A stretch of 64,000 nt of DNA from Lachnospiraceae bacterium (GTDB lineage: Bacteria > Bacillota > Clostridia > Lachnospirales > Lachnospiraceae). Location of the stretch: positions 107,973 through 171,972 of the forward strand of contig JAETQI010000002.1 in the NCBI GenBank assembly GCA_021770755.1, in the 5' to 3' direction. A program made the translations under genes and the position numbers. Shown in pieces: positions 9,817 through 19,812 of this stretch (the first letter of the stretch is position 1; the number at the start of each line of letters is the position of its first letter). The notes beneath the pieces are model-generated. The model saw nothing but the letters and a program-made list of their open reading frames with translations, made no database searches and was not told the DNA's origin.

Positions 9817-10883
9817 GGCTCTGACTCCCCCATCCCGTCGATCACGTCAAATGTGAGCGGCGTACCGCGCTTAAGAAAGCACCTGGCGGTCCTGCCAAGC
9901 ACTTCTTTGTAGTACTTTGGTTTCAGTCCATATGCCGGTCGGATACTTCTGATGTTTTCGGGCGTGAACACCTCGCCGGCTGCAATGTCCTGCACCACAA
10001 AGAGCGAGCGCCGGAAACAGCGATTGCTCTCCTCCTGCGCCGAGACGCCGTACGCAACCGTTCCCATCGCTTTCTCCACCTCGCGCACCTGCCTCACCAT
10101 ATCCGCAAACTCGTCCGGTTCCATGGAAAAGCTCGAATCCGGGTTCTCGATCGCACGGCTGACACAGAAATGTTTTTCGATGATGCTGGCACCCATCGCG
10201 ACCGCCGTCGCAGCGCTGAAAGCGCCCATCGAGTGGTCCGAAAGTCCAACCGGGATATCAAAACGCGCTTTCAGATCCCGGATCGTGGCAAGATTCATCC
10301 CCTCGCTCTTAGCAGGATACGCACTCGAACACTTCATCAGCGCAAGCTGTCTGTTGCCGGTGCTATAGATTGCATGAACCGCTTCCGTGATCTCCTCCAG
10401 CGTCCCCATCCCCGTCGACATGATGATCGGCTTATTCCTGGAAGCGATATATTCCAGCAGAGGGATATCCACCAGCTCAAACGATGCGATCTTGTAAAAG
10501 CGCACGCCAAGTTCCTCCAGGAAATCCACCGACGTCCTGTCAAACGGCGTTGACAGAAAATCAATGCCCACCTCTGCCGCCTCGTCGCGCAGCCTTGCCT
10601 GCCACTCCCACGGCGTGTATGCCTTCTGGTACAGGGAATACAGATTCTCCCCCTCCCATGTGCCCTTCCCGATCTGAAAATATTCGTTGCTGCAGTCGAT
10701 CGTCATCGTGTCCGGCGTGTAGGTCTGTATCTTTACACAGTCCGCCCCCGACTCCTTCGCCACATGGATCAGCTCCAGCGCGCGGTCGATGCTCCCTGCA
10801 TGGTTCGCAGACATCTCTGCGATGATGTAGGCGGGCTGACCCTCCCCCACCATTCTTTCATTGATCCTGATCATGCTGCTCAT
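9813..10883 (-). CDS. pseI: PseI, pseudaminic acid synthase
   Basis: ATG 10883 overlaps pseF stop (ATGA); MSSMIRINERMVGEGQPAYIIAEMSANHAGSIDRALELIHVAKESGADCVKIQTYTPDTMT; C-terminal SAF-like region. Confidence 0.92.
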   Translation of the reverse strand: MSSMIRINERMVGEGQPAYIIAEMSANHAGSIDRALELIHVAKESGADCVKIQTYTPDTMTIDCSNEYFQIGKGTWEGENLYSLYQKAYTPWEWQARLRDEAAEVGIDFLSTPFDRTSVDFLEELGVRFYKIASFELVDIPLLEYIASRNKPIIMSTGMGTLEEITEAVHAIYSTGNRQLALMKCSSAYPAKSEGMNLATIRDLKARFDIPVGLSDHSMGAFSAATAVAMGASIIEKHFCVSRAIENPDSSFSMEPDEFADMVRQVREVEKAMGTVAYGVSAQEESNRCFRRSLFVVQDIAAGEVFTPENIRSIRPAYGLKPKYYKEVLGRTARCFLKRGTPLTFDVIDGMGESEP

Positions 10884-11578
10884 ATCTTCCTCCCCCGCAA
10901 AAACTGATACTTCATCTCCGCGATCTCCCAATCCTCGGGCGCGTCAATGTCCTGCACGTACATCTCATCCTGTATAAAGGGAACCGCATGCTCCATCCAG
11001 ATCGCCTTCTGCCGCTGAAAGCTTTTGACATTCAGGCAGTAGAACTGACCGCAGTCATGATACAGCGGCTCTAAATCCTGCGAACGCTTTGCCATGTTTT
11101 CAGGCCACTTGGGCGCGAGCCGTCCATCCTGCACCACGACGCCCCGCTGCGGCGGAAAAGAGAACTTCACCACCGGGATCACACAGTCCGCCTGCTCCTG
11201 TTCTAAGAGCGTCATCGCTCTCCTGATGGTATCGCCTGTCACGAACGGCGCCGTCGGATAGATACAGCACACCGTCTGAAACTGTCTGCCGATGCGCTCA
11301 TACGATGCGAGGACTTCCTCGACGACATCCGCTGTCGTGGCAAAATCCCCCGCGGTGTTCCCGCTCCTGAGAAATGGCACCACAGCGCCCGCCTGCTCTG
11401 CAGCCTGCGCGATCTCCCCGTCGTCCGTCGATACCATGACCTCCTCAAACAGATCCGCCTGCAGCGCCGCCTCGACACTGTATTCCAGGATCGGTCTCCC
11501 CAGAAACGGTTTGATATTCTTGCGCGGGATCCGCTTGCTGCCGCCCCGCGCTGTTATGATCGCTACACTTTTTCCCAT
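10880..11578 (-). CDS. pseF: PseF, pseudaminic acid cytidylyltransferase
   Basis: MGKSVAIITARGGSKRIPRKNIKPFLGRPILEYSVEAAL. Confidence 0.92.
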   Translation of the reverse strand: MGKSVAIITARGGSKRIPRKNIKPFLGRPILEYSVEAALQADLFEEVMVSTDDGEIAQAAEQAGAVVPFLRSGNTAGDFATTADVVEEVLASYERIGRQFQTVCCIYPTAPFVTGDTIRRAMTLLEQEQADCVIPVVKFSFPPQRGVVVQDGRLAPKWPENMAKRSQDLEPLYHDCGQFYCLNVKSFQRQKAIWMEHAVPFIQDEMYVQDIDAPEDWEIAEMKYQFLRGRKI

Positions 11579-11649
11579 GATCCACTTTTCCTCCTTCCAA
11601 TCGATCCCCGTTCATCGCGAAAAGTCTGGTTTCTCAACCAGACTCCTGC

Positions 11650-12876
11650 TCATTTCTTATAATACGCCACGATCTTTCTGACTGCCTCGATCACGTCATC
11701 CACGTCCTGATCCGTCAGCGAATAGTAGATCGGCAGACTCATCATCTCCATATAGAGCTTCTCCGCATTGGGACAGATCCCTCTCTGATAACCCAGTTTC
11801 TTCTCATAATACGGATGCCAGTACACCGGGATATAGTGCACATTGCAGCAGATATTCTCCACCGCCATCGCCTCGAAAAATCCCCGCCGGTCGATCGTGA
11901 GCATCTCAGGCCGGATGCGCAGTATGTAGAGATGCCTTGTCGTGTCAGACTCCGGGATCTCCCGCTGCACAAAAAGCTCCGGCATCTGCGAAAATGCCCT
12001 GTCATACCGCTCGACAATCTCCCTTCGTCTCCGGGCAAACTGCCCGAGCTTGTCGATCTGGCTTAGGATCAACGCGCACTGGATATCGGTGATCCTGTAA
12101 TTGTATCCCAAGTCAATCTGCTCATGATACCATGGGCCATGACTCTCATTCACATAATCTTCCTCGTCCTTTGTGATCCCGTGGGAACGATATAACAGAA
12201 GCTTCTCGTATATGTCCGCCCTGTCCGTGAGCACGGCGCCGCCCTCACCGCCTGTCACCGTCTTGACCGGATGGAAGCTGAACGTCGTGATATCCGCAAT
12301 ACTGCCGACAGGCTTTCCCTTGTATTTCGTGCCGATGGAATGGGCGGCATCCTCGATCAGCACGACGCCTTTCTCGCGGCACATGGCAAGCAGTTCGTCA
12401 AGCCTCGGCGCCTGCCCTGTAAAATCGACGGCAACCACCGCCCTGGTGCGGTCTGTCATCCTCTCCCGCACACGCGCCGGATCGATATTGTAAGTCGCAG
12501 GATCAATGTCCGCAAAAACCGGCCTGCCCCCGCAGTAGAGCGCACAGTTCGCCGACGCCGCGAACGTGATCGGCGTCGTGATCAGCTCATCTCCCGCGCC
12601 CACCCCCGCCGCCATCGCAGCGATGTGGAGCGCGGCGGTGCCGTTGCTGACAGCGACCGCATATTTTGCCCCTGTGATCTCGCAGAGTTTTCTTTCAAGC
12701 TCCACGACCTTCGGGCCGCAGGTGAGATAATCACTGGTGAGCACCTGCTCCACAGCTTTCACATCCGCCTGGTCCACAAACTGGTGTCCATAGTAAAGCT
12801 TCGTGTCCCTGACCGGTTTTCCGCCGGCAATCGCTGGTTTTTCCATCCTGACACCCATTTCCTTTCCACCGATCAT
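11650..12876 (-). CDS. pseC: PseC, UDP-4-amino-4,6-dideoxy-N-acetyl-beta-L-altrosamine transaminase
   Basis: PAIAGGKPVRDTKLYYGHQFVDQADVKAVEQVLTSDYLTCGPKVVELE; IEDAAHSIGTKYKGKPVGSIADITTFSFHPVKTVTGGEGGAV. Confidence 0.92.
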   Translation of the reverse strand: MIGGKEMGVRMEKPAIAGGKPVRDTKLYYGHQFVDQADVKAVEQVLTSDYLTCGPKVVELERKLCEITGAKYAVAVSNGTAALHIAAMAAGVGAGDELITTPITFAASANCALYCGGRPVFADIDPATYNIDPARVRERMTDRTRAVVAVDFTGQAPRLDELLAMCREKGVVLIEDAAHSIGTKYKGKPVGSIADITTFSFHPVKTVTGGEGGAVLTDRADIYEKLLLYRSHGITKDEEDYVNESHGPWYHEQIDLGYNYRITDIQCALILSQIDKLGQFARRRREIVERYDRAFSQMPELFVQREIPESDTTRHLYILRIRPEMLTIDRRGFFEAMAVENICCNVHYIPVYWHPYYEKKLGYQRGICPNAEKLYMEMMSLPIYYSLTDQDVDDVIEAVRKIVAYYKK

Positions 12877-13868
12877 TCATGCAGATCGGTCTTTAAGAGT
12901 TCCTTGATCTGATCGACTGTAAGCCACTCCGTATTGTTCCCGGACGAATAATAAAATCCGTCCTCCACCTTTCTGCCGCTCGGGTTCGGACGCTTGGACT
13001 CCTGCCAGAACATCTGCGGGTAGATGATATAATTCTTCTCGTACTCGTAGGTCGTCACGGAATCCTCCGCCGTGACCATCACCTCGTGAAGCTTCTCCCC
13101 CGGACGGATGCCGACCTCGACCGTCCGCATGCCCGGCGCCATCGCCTCCGCAAGATCCGTGATCTTAAACGACGGGATCTTGCTGATGAAAGTCTCACCG
13201 CCCTTTGCTTCCTCGAGCGCCTTGACCACAAGCTCGACCCCCTGTGTGAGACTGATCCAGAAACGCGTCATGCGGAAATCCGTGATCGGAAGCTCTTTGG
13301 CACCCTCGTAGATCAGCTTCTGAAACAGCGGAATGATCGAACCGCGGCTGCCCGCCACATTCCCGTACCGCACGATCGAGAAGTTCAGATCCTTCGTGCC
13401 GCAGTACGCATTCGCCGCGATGAACAGCTTGTCCGATACTAATTTCGTACCTCCGTAGAGATTCACCGGGTTGACTGCCTTGTCCGTCGACAGCGCCACC
13501 ACTTTCTGAACGCGCGTGTTCAGCGCCGCATCGATGACATTCTGCGCGCCGTTCACATTGGTCTTGATCGCCTCGTTGGGATTGTACTCGCACGCCGGCA
13601 CCTGTTTCAGCGCCGCCGCGTGGATCACAAAGTCAACGCCCTCAAACGCGCGTTTCATGCGCTCATAGTCGCGCACGTCGCCGATAAAGAAACGCAGTTT
13701 GTCCTTGTACTGGGCAAAATCGTTTGCCATCACCCACTGCTTGAACTCATCCCTGGAATAAATGATGATCTTCTTTGGGTTATAATGTGCCAGCACATAC
13801 GCGGTAAAACACCTTCCAAAAGAGCCGGTGCCGCCGGTGATCAGTATCGTTTTATCATCTAATATCAT
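12873..13868 (-). CDS. pseB: PseB, UDP-N-acetylglucosamine 4,6-dehydratase (inverting)
   Basis: DDKTILITGGTGSFGRCFTAYVLAHYNPKKIIIYSRDEFKQWVM; overlaps pseC. Confidence 0.94.
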   Translation of the reverse strand: MILDDKTILITGGTGSFGRCFTAYVLAHYNPKKIIIYSRDEFKQWVMANDFAQYKDKLRFFIGDVRDYERMKRAFEGVDFVIHAAALKQVPACEYNPNEAIKTNVNGAQNVIDAALNTRVQKVVALSTDKAVNPVNLYGGTKLVSDKLFIAANAYCGTKDLNFSIVRYGNVAGSRGSIIPLFQKLIYEGAKELPITDFRMTRFWISLTQGVELVVKALEEAKGGETFISKIPSFKITDLAEAMAPGMRTVEVGIRPGEKLHEVMVTAEDSVTTYEYEKNYIIYPQMFWQESKRPNPSGRKVEDGFYYSSGNNTEWLTVDQIKELLKTDLHE

Positions 13869-13911
13869 CTTAAACCTCCAAACAAATCAACTGTTTTCCG
13901 AATCCTTTCCA

Positions 13912-13940
13912 ATTCTACCACATTTTACCGTATCCGTCAA
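13912..13940 (-). promoter_or_regulatory. Candidate sigma-A promoter for the pse operon
   Basis: Minus strand TTGACG - 17 nt - TAGAAT in the 87-bp gap upstream of pseB. Confidence 0.65.
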
Positions 13941-13955
13941 AACAATGCGAAACAT

Positions 13956-15314
13956 TTATTCATCAAACATGAGATCTGCCGCGACGCTTCCAAGGATCTT
14001 GTCATACACGGTGATATTCCACCGTTTCCCCGCCTGATAGTGCTCCACACCGTCGATCAGCACCTGCTGGAGCGGCCCCATCCTGGCGAGTACCAGCTCG
14101 CTCTCCCCGATCTTCCTGTGCCGGATGCCGTCGTCCTGCCATTCCAGGTCCAGCGCCACGCGGCAGTCCTCATACACCCACTGCCGCACACCGCCGTTAT
14201 GCTGCGCGTCCGTCACGATCAGCGCATAATCCCTGTCATCCTGCAGCATCTCGATGCATTCCCGCGCCGTCTGCGCATCCATATACGCCTGCCAGCCCTT
14301 GCGCTGTCTGTAGGCGCACGCCTCATCCCACGAGTTGGGCACTGCTTCCCCTCTCCTGTCCGCAAGCTCATAATTTTCCTTGAGATAACCGCCCAGATAG
14401 CTTGTGACCTTGCGCGCACCGGAATCATTTAAGTGCTGCGGATCCCTGAAATCTGCCGCCATGTCAAGCGCGATCTTCCCGTCGCTGTACAGCTCATTGA
14501 AATCCACGAACCTTAGCCCCTGCGCGTCAGCGAGCGCCCGCACCGCCTCCGTCTCGTATCGGTGCCAGTTCTCCCGCGGCGACTTGAACAGCATCAGTTC
14601 CGCATTGTTCTGCCTGCACAACTGCAGGATCTCTCCAAGGCAGTAGGCATTCTCCTCCTCGATCTGCACCGCGCCCTCAAAATCATACTCCGTCAGGTTG
14701 ATCCGCTCCTCCGAGACCGCCTGCGTCTCCAGATATCCTTTTGTATAGTTTGTCTTATCCTGATAAAAATATGTGTAATCCGTCCTGGAAAGCTCCTTCC
14801 AGCGGCCATGATAGCGAAAGATCGGAAATACATACGAAAAATACTCCGCATTCACCGCTCCCACCGACTGATAGATGCATTGGAGCTTGTCCGCCGAGAG
14901 CGGTATATTCGTAAATCCCCAGCGCAGTCCCGCCTCGCTGCGGCTGCTCGCACTGTCGCTCGTCATCATGTTGACCTCGAGTGCCACAACCCTGGGCTTC
15001 TGGGTTTTGAACACTTCCTTAAGATACAGCACCGAGATGTTCATCGGCTGCGATGAACTGCCAAAATCATATGCCGCGATACCGTACTCCTCGTACAGCA
15101 CGAGCGGATCGACCGTGCAGAAGCTGTTGCTGCTGCCGATCACGACCAGATCGATATCATTTTTCTCCTCCGCATAAAAACCGTCCACGATCGAGGTGGA
15201 ATCCCCTATGAACTTCGCGCGGATGATCTGCCCCGTGACAGCAAACACCAGACCGATCACCAGGATAAAGACCGCTATGGATAGGATCCTCGAAACGACT
15301 GCCCTTCTTGACAT
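13956..15314 (-). CDS. SGNH/DHHW-like protein, companion of MBOAT
   Basis: ATG 15314 after GGGGAGGTTGGC; N-terminal TM, LVVIGSSNSFCTVDPLVLYEEYGIAAYDFGSSSQPMNIS, DFRDPQHLNDSGARKVT. Confidence 0.78.
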   Translation of the reverse strand: MSRRAVVSRILSIAVFILVIGLVFAVTGQIIRAKFIGDSTSIVDGFYAEEKNDIDLVVIGSSNSFCTVDPLVLYEEYGIAAYDFGSSSQPMNISVLYLKEVFKTQKPRVVALEVNMMTSDSASSRSEAGLRWGFTNIPLSADKLQCIYQSVGAVNAEYFSYVFPIFRYHGRWKELSRTDYTYFYQDKTNYTKGYLETQAVSEERINLTEYDFEGAVQIEEENAYCLGEILQLCRQNNAELMLFKSPRENWHRYETEAVRALADAQGLRFVDFNELYSDGKIALDMAADFRDPQHLNDSGARKVTSYLGGYLKENYELADRRGEAVPNSWDEACAYRQRKGWQAYMDAQTARECIEMLQDDRDYALIVTDAQHNGGVRQWVYEDCRVALDLEWQDDGIRHRKIGESELVLARMGPLQQVLIDGVEHYQAGKRWNITVYDKILGSVAADLMFDE

Positions 15315-15352
15315 GCCAACCTCCCCTGTATATATAGATGTCCTCTTCGTTT

Positions 15353-16843
15353 TCAGAACTGGAAATAGATGAACTGGCTCGCGTCGTACCCCTCTCCGTA
15401 CACGCCAAACACGACGACCATCACGAGCAGCACCGCCACGATCACATACTGCACCGCCAGGCACTGGCTCTTCACCATCGTGTCAAACAACACCTTTTTC
15501 CGTGCATAATACGCATCCACGATGATCAGCAGCAGTACGCCAAGCCACAGAATGCCCATCTCCTTCCTGTCAAGACCCAGATAATAGATGGACTCGTCAA
15601 ACAGCGACCACACGTCAAACGTCGTGAACATCCGCCGGATATAATAGACGGCATCCGGCACCGTATCCGCCCTGAAGAACACCAGCGAGAGCGCGTACAG
15701 CAAAAATGTGCACAGCCCCTGAAAGAACTGGTATCCGAATGTCTTCACACGCACATGGAAAAAATTGAGCCACTTCGTCTTAAACGGCCGCAGCAGATCC
15801 CCGATCACGATATATGCGCCCTGTATCAGCCCCCACATCACAAAGTGCCAGCTTGCGCCGTGCCAGAACCCGCTCACAAAAAATGTCACAATCGTGTTAA
15901 AATACTTTCTCGCCCTTGAGCATCTGTTCCCGCCCAGTGGAATATAGAGATAATCCCGCAGCCAGGAGCTCAGCGACACATGCCAGCGCCGCCACAGCTC
16001 ACTGATGCTCCTCGCAAAATACGGCGCCTCGAAGTTTGTCATCAGATCGATCCCGAGCACCTTCGCCGCCCCCATCGCGATCAGCGAGTAACTCGCAAAG
16101 TCACAGTATAGCTGTATGGCAAACAGCAGCGCCGCCAGCATGAGCGCCACGCCGCTGAACATATAATAGATCCCAAACACCTGGTTGACCAGCACCGCCG
16201 CCCGATCCGCGATGACCATCTTCATGAAAAATCCCCACAGCATCAGAAGCAGGCCTCTCGTCGCTTTCTCAAAGCTCCACGGTCCCTCAGACAGCTTTTT
16301 ATCGGAGATCTTCTCAAGCTGTCCCAGCAGGTTCCCGCTGCGCTCGATCGGCCCCGCCACAAGCTGCGGAAAGAACGACACGAACAGAGCATACCGCACA
16401 AAATTCTTCTCCGCCCTCACCGTCCCCCGATACACATCGATCGTGTAGCCCAGCGCCTGAAACGTGTAGAACGAGATGCCAACAGGGAGCAGGATATCGA
16501 ACCCCGGCGCCCTGACCTGTACGCCAAACACGGCAAGCAGCGACGCGAACGTGTCGTGCAGGAAATAAAAATATTTGAAAAATACAAGGATCGCAAGATT
16601 GCTCGCGATCCCCGCCGCAAGGATCAGCCTGCGCTTTTGCACGAAGCGTTCCATCAGGATCGCACACAGGTATGTAATGACCGTCGACGTCAGGATCAGC
16701 AATGCGTACTTTGCGTTCCAGCCCATATAAAAATAATAGCTTGCCAGCAACAGCCAGAGCTGCCGGAGCCGCTTTGGCATCACATAGAACAGCATCACTA
16801 CCGCCGGAAAAAAGATCAGAAAATCAAAAGAAGTAAACTGCAT
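15353..16843 (-). CDS. MBOAT family O-acyltransferase (AlgI/DltB-like)
   Basis: QFTSFDFLIFFPAVVMLFYVMPKRLRQLWLLLASYYFYMGWN; WRRWHVSLSSWLRDYLYIPLGGNR; WHGASWHFVMWG. Confidence 0.93.
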   Translation of the reverse strand: MQFTSFDFLIFFPAVVMLFYVMPKRLRQLWLLLASYYFYMGWNAKYALLILTSTVITYLCAILMERFVQKRRLILAAGIASNLAILVFFKYFYFLHDTFASLLAVFGVQVRAPGFDILLPVGISFYTFQALGYTIDVYRGTVRAEKNFVRYALFVSFFPQLVAGPIERSGNLLGQLEKISDKKLSEGPWSFEKATRGLLLMLWGFFMKMVIADRAAVLVNQVFGIYYMFSGVALMLAALLFAIQLYCDFASYSLIAMGAAKVLGIDLMTNFEAPYFARSISELWRRWHVSLSSWLRDYLYIPLGGNRCSRARKYFNTIVTFFVSGFWHGASWHFVMWGLIQGAYIVIGDLLRPFKTKWLNFFHVRVKTFGYQFFQGLCTFLLYALSLVFFRADTVPDAVYYIRRMFTTFDVWSLFDESIYYLGLDRKEMGILWLGVLLLIIVDAYYARKKVLFDTMVKSQCLAVQYVIVAVLLVMVVVFGVYGEGYDASQFIYFQF

Positions 16844-16846
16844 ATC

Positions 16847-17899
16847 CTATACCTCTCCACTCCCGGTATTGCGGCGCACCTTACGGCATATCTGATTGCG
16901 GTAAAAATAGAGCAGTTGAAAATAAATCCTGAATCTGAGCGGTGACTCCATATGCATCGCCGCGAGCTTCTTCTGTTCCGCGTCAAACTCATTCTGATAA
17001 TAGATATTGTCCTGAAAATCCGGAAATTCTTTCCGGATTCCCTCCGCGATCTCTTTTAAAAATTTTACCTTTGGCTTTTTTACCCCGAGCATGTAAGTAA
17101 AAAGTGTGTTCATATAATAGAGCTTGGAGAAGGCAAATTCAAACTCCTGCCTGTACGGCTTATAGATCCCGCATCTGCGCGCCTCCTCGATCAGCCGCTT
17201 CCCCATCGCCATCCTCGCCTCACACTTCTCGACACTGACTGCATGAACCGTGGATGTATCGTGCTGATAATAGTAGTAAAGCGGTTCCTCCACCTTCTCA
17301 AAGTGTGTAAAGTGCAGCATCCAGATCGGTGAGGCACAGTTGTCCTCGTAGAACGTCCGCTCGGGAAACCGCAGATGATACTCGTCGATCACATCTTTCT
17401 GGTACACCTTGATCACCATGCTCCCCGGGTTCATGACAAGCTTTCTGTACCGCTCGTGATCGAGCACTCCGGTCTGGTCGATCGTATTGTTCGGCATCAC
17501 CCTGCCGACATTCATGGTGTGTTCATCGACCATGCAGTAATCACACCCGACGACATCCGCCCCCGTCTGCTCCGCTCTCCTGATCAGCTTCTCATACATG
17601 TCCGGTGCCACCCAGTCGTCGGAGTCGACAAAACCGATCCATCTGCCGCGCGCGATGTCAAGCCCTTTGTTGCGGGCGCCGCCCTGCCTGACATTCTCAT
17701 AGGACTGGATCACTTTGAATTTCCACGGATATCTGGACTCGTATTCCCTGAGGATCGCAAGCGACTCGTCCGTCGAGGCATCATCGACCGCGATCACCTC
17801 ATAGTCCGCGATCGTCTGGCTGATCAGCGAATCGAGACAAAACCTTAGCTTATTGTCCGCCGCCATATTGTAAACAGGTACTATTATACTAAGCTTCAT
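16847..17899 (-). CDS. GT2-family glycosyltransferase
   Basis: MKLSIIVPVYNMAADNKLRFCLDSLISQTIADYEVIAVDDASTD...GFVDSDDW. Confidence 0.92.
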   Translation of the reverse strand: MKLSIIVPVYNMAADNKLRFCLDSLISQTIADYEVIAVDDASTDESLAILREYESRYPWKFKVIQSYENVRQGGARNKGLDIARGRWIGFVDSDDWVAPDMYEKLIRRAEQTGADVVGCDYCMVDEHTMNVGRVMPNNTIDQTGVLDHERYRKLVMNPGSMVIKVYQKDVIDEYHLRFPERTFYEDNCASPIWMLHFTHFEKVEEPLYYYYQHDTSTVHAVSVEKCEARMAMGKRLIEEARRCGIYKPYRQEFEFAFSKLYYMNTLFTYMLGVKKPKVKFLKEIAEGIRKEFPDFQDNIYYQNEFDAEQKKLAAMHMESPLRFRIYFQLLYFYRNQICRKVRRNTGSGEV

Positions 17900-19653
17900 A
17901 ACCTACCACCACTTCCCCGATCTAGTTCGATCTTTCCGTTTTCCACCCTAAATACCATATCACATTTTTCGATCGTCTGTAACCTGTGCGCTATAATAAC
18001 AAGTGTTTTCTTGCCGTGCAGCCGGTTGATGGACTCCATGATCGCCGCCTCCGTGTCATTGTCCAGCGCCGAGGTCGCCTCGTCAAGGATCAGCACCTCC
18101 GGATCATTGTAAAGTGCCCGCGCGATGCCGATGCGCTGCCGCTGTCCGCCGGACAGGCGGATACCGCGCTCACCGATCCCCGTGTGCACCCCGTCAGGCA
18201 GGGTTCTTACAAACTCGTCAAGCTGCGCTTCCTGCAGGGCATACCAGAGCTTTGTGTCGTCGATCTCCTCCTCCGGCACGCCAAAGGCGACGTTTTTGCG
18301 GATATCCGCATCCAGCAGGAAGATCATCTGCGGAATGTAGCCCACATTGGCAAGCCACTCCCTGTAGTGATCCTGGATGTCCACATCGTCCGCGAGCACG
18401 CTGCCGCCCTGCAGCTTCAAAAGCCCCAGCAGGATATCGATGATCGTCGTCTTGCCGGCGCCGCTCGTCCCCACGACGCCGATCGACTTACCGATCGGGA
18501 AAGAGACTGTCGCATGGTCGAAGATCAGCTTGTCCGAACCCGGATAGTGGTACGTAATGTCCGACAGCCGGACCTCCCGCGTGACCGGCAGCTTTTCCTT
18601 CGCAACCACCGCGTAAGAGATATCCGTGTGCTCCTCGTCCGTCTCCTCGATGAGATTATCGCTCACGTTAAAGAAAAACGGCTCGTTGAACGCCATGCTC
18701 GTCAACTGGTTATTGATACGGCTCGCAGCAGGCAGCAGACGCATCGCCGCGATCCCAAACGCCGCGAACAAGGAAACCATACTGGACACATTCGCACCGG
18801 AGACGATCAGCACCAGGATATAGCCGAGCAGTCCCGCCATGCACACGGTCTCGATCAAAAGCTTCGGGGTGTTATTGAACAGGCTGAACCGCTCCATCGC
18901 CTTCACATACCCTTCGCCGACCTTGCAGTACTCACCGATAAAATACTGCTCGCGCCCTGCAACCTTGATCTCCTTGATCCCCTGCACCGTCTGCGAGATC
19001 CACGCGAACATGGATGCGCCGTAGTCCTGGTTCTCCTTGCCGGTGCGGTTCATGATCGGCTTGATGATATTCTTAATGACCACCAGCGTCACGACCAGAA
19101 GCACCGCGATCACAACCGTCATGACCGGATCCTGCACAAAGAGCGCCGCCACGAGAAACACGGCGACGATCGCCTCCGACGCGATCTGCAGGACAGACAT
19201 GATCAGCGCGTACATATTGCTGACATCCGCCGTGATACTTCTTTGAATAACAGACGTTTCCGCATTCAGATAATATTCATACTCGCGTCTGACAAAATTT
19301 TTCATCAGGCTCGACGCTGTCTTAAACTGGTTGCTGTACACAAAACGGTACAGATTTCTCTGCAGCAAAAACTGAAACGCATTTTTTGCCACATACAGCA
19401 CGATCAGAAACAGGATCGCAAGCACTGAGAACTGCACCGTACCCTGCAAGTGGAAAATGCGGCATATCATCTGATATTTTTCTCCCTGCTCCAGCGCGAC
19501 CGGATCCAGGATAAGCTGTACAACAGCCATCACCATCATCACTGCGCCCGTCTCAAGCCCCGCAGAGACCACCATCATCACGAACAGACGCGCCATGGCG
19601 CCTTTCTGTCTCCGATCCATCAGTATGTTGATTTTCTTCAATATCTTAAGCAC
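17896..19653 (-). CDS. PglK-like ABC transporter (permease-ATPase fusion), candidate glycolipid flippase
   Basis: TM domain plus GVVGTSGAGKTTIIDILLGLL, IRLSGGQRQRIGIARALYNDPEVLILDEATSALD. Confidence 0.87.
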   Translation of the reverse strand: MLKILKKINILMDRRQKGAMARLFVMMVVSAGLETGAVMMVMAVVQLILDPVALEQGEKYQMICRIFHLQGTVQFSVLAILFLIVLYVAKNAFQFLLQRNLYRFVYSNQFKTASSLMKNFVRREYEYYLNAETSVIQRSITADVSNMYALIMSVLQIASEAIVAVFLVAALFVQDPVMTVVIAVLLVVTLVVIKNIIKPIMNRTGKENQDYGASMFAWISQTVQGIKEIKVAGREQYFIGEYCKVGEGYVKAMERFSLFNNTPKLLIETVCMAGLLGYILVLIVSGANVSSMVSLFAAFGIAAMRLLPAASRINNQLTSMAFNEPFFFNVSDNLIEETDEEHTDISYAVVAKEKLPVTREVRLSDITYHYPGSDKLIFDHATVSFPIGKSIGVVGTSGAGKTTIIDILLGLLKLQGGSVLADDVDIQDHYREWLANVGYIPQMIFLLDADIRKNVAFGVPEEEIDDTKLWYALQEAQLDEFVRTLPDGVHTGIGERGIRLSGGQRQRIGIARALYNDPEVLILDEATSALDNDTEAAIMESINRLHGKKTLVIIAHRLQTIEKCDMVFRVENGKIELDRGSGGRL

Positions 19654-19812
19654 GCGTACTCCATCCCTTCTTACTTCTGTTTTCTTCTGTCCTCTTCTGC
19701 CTTAAATTATAGTATATGTCATATTTTCGATAAACACAACAGTTACACAAATCATCTTTTCGTTTTCTGTGTTTTGTGGTATAGTTGACATGAAATCGAT
19801 CAAGGAGAGAAC

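Noticed and set aside
17986-19428. 480-aa + strand ORF opposite the PglK-like ABC gene
   Set aside because: Arginine/histidine/aspartate-rich shadow translation of a clear minus-strand ABC transporter; no RBS or family motifs.
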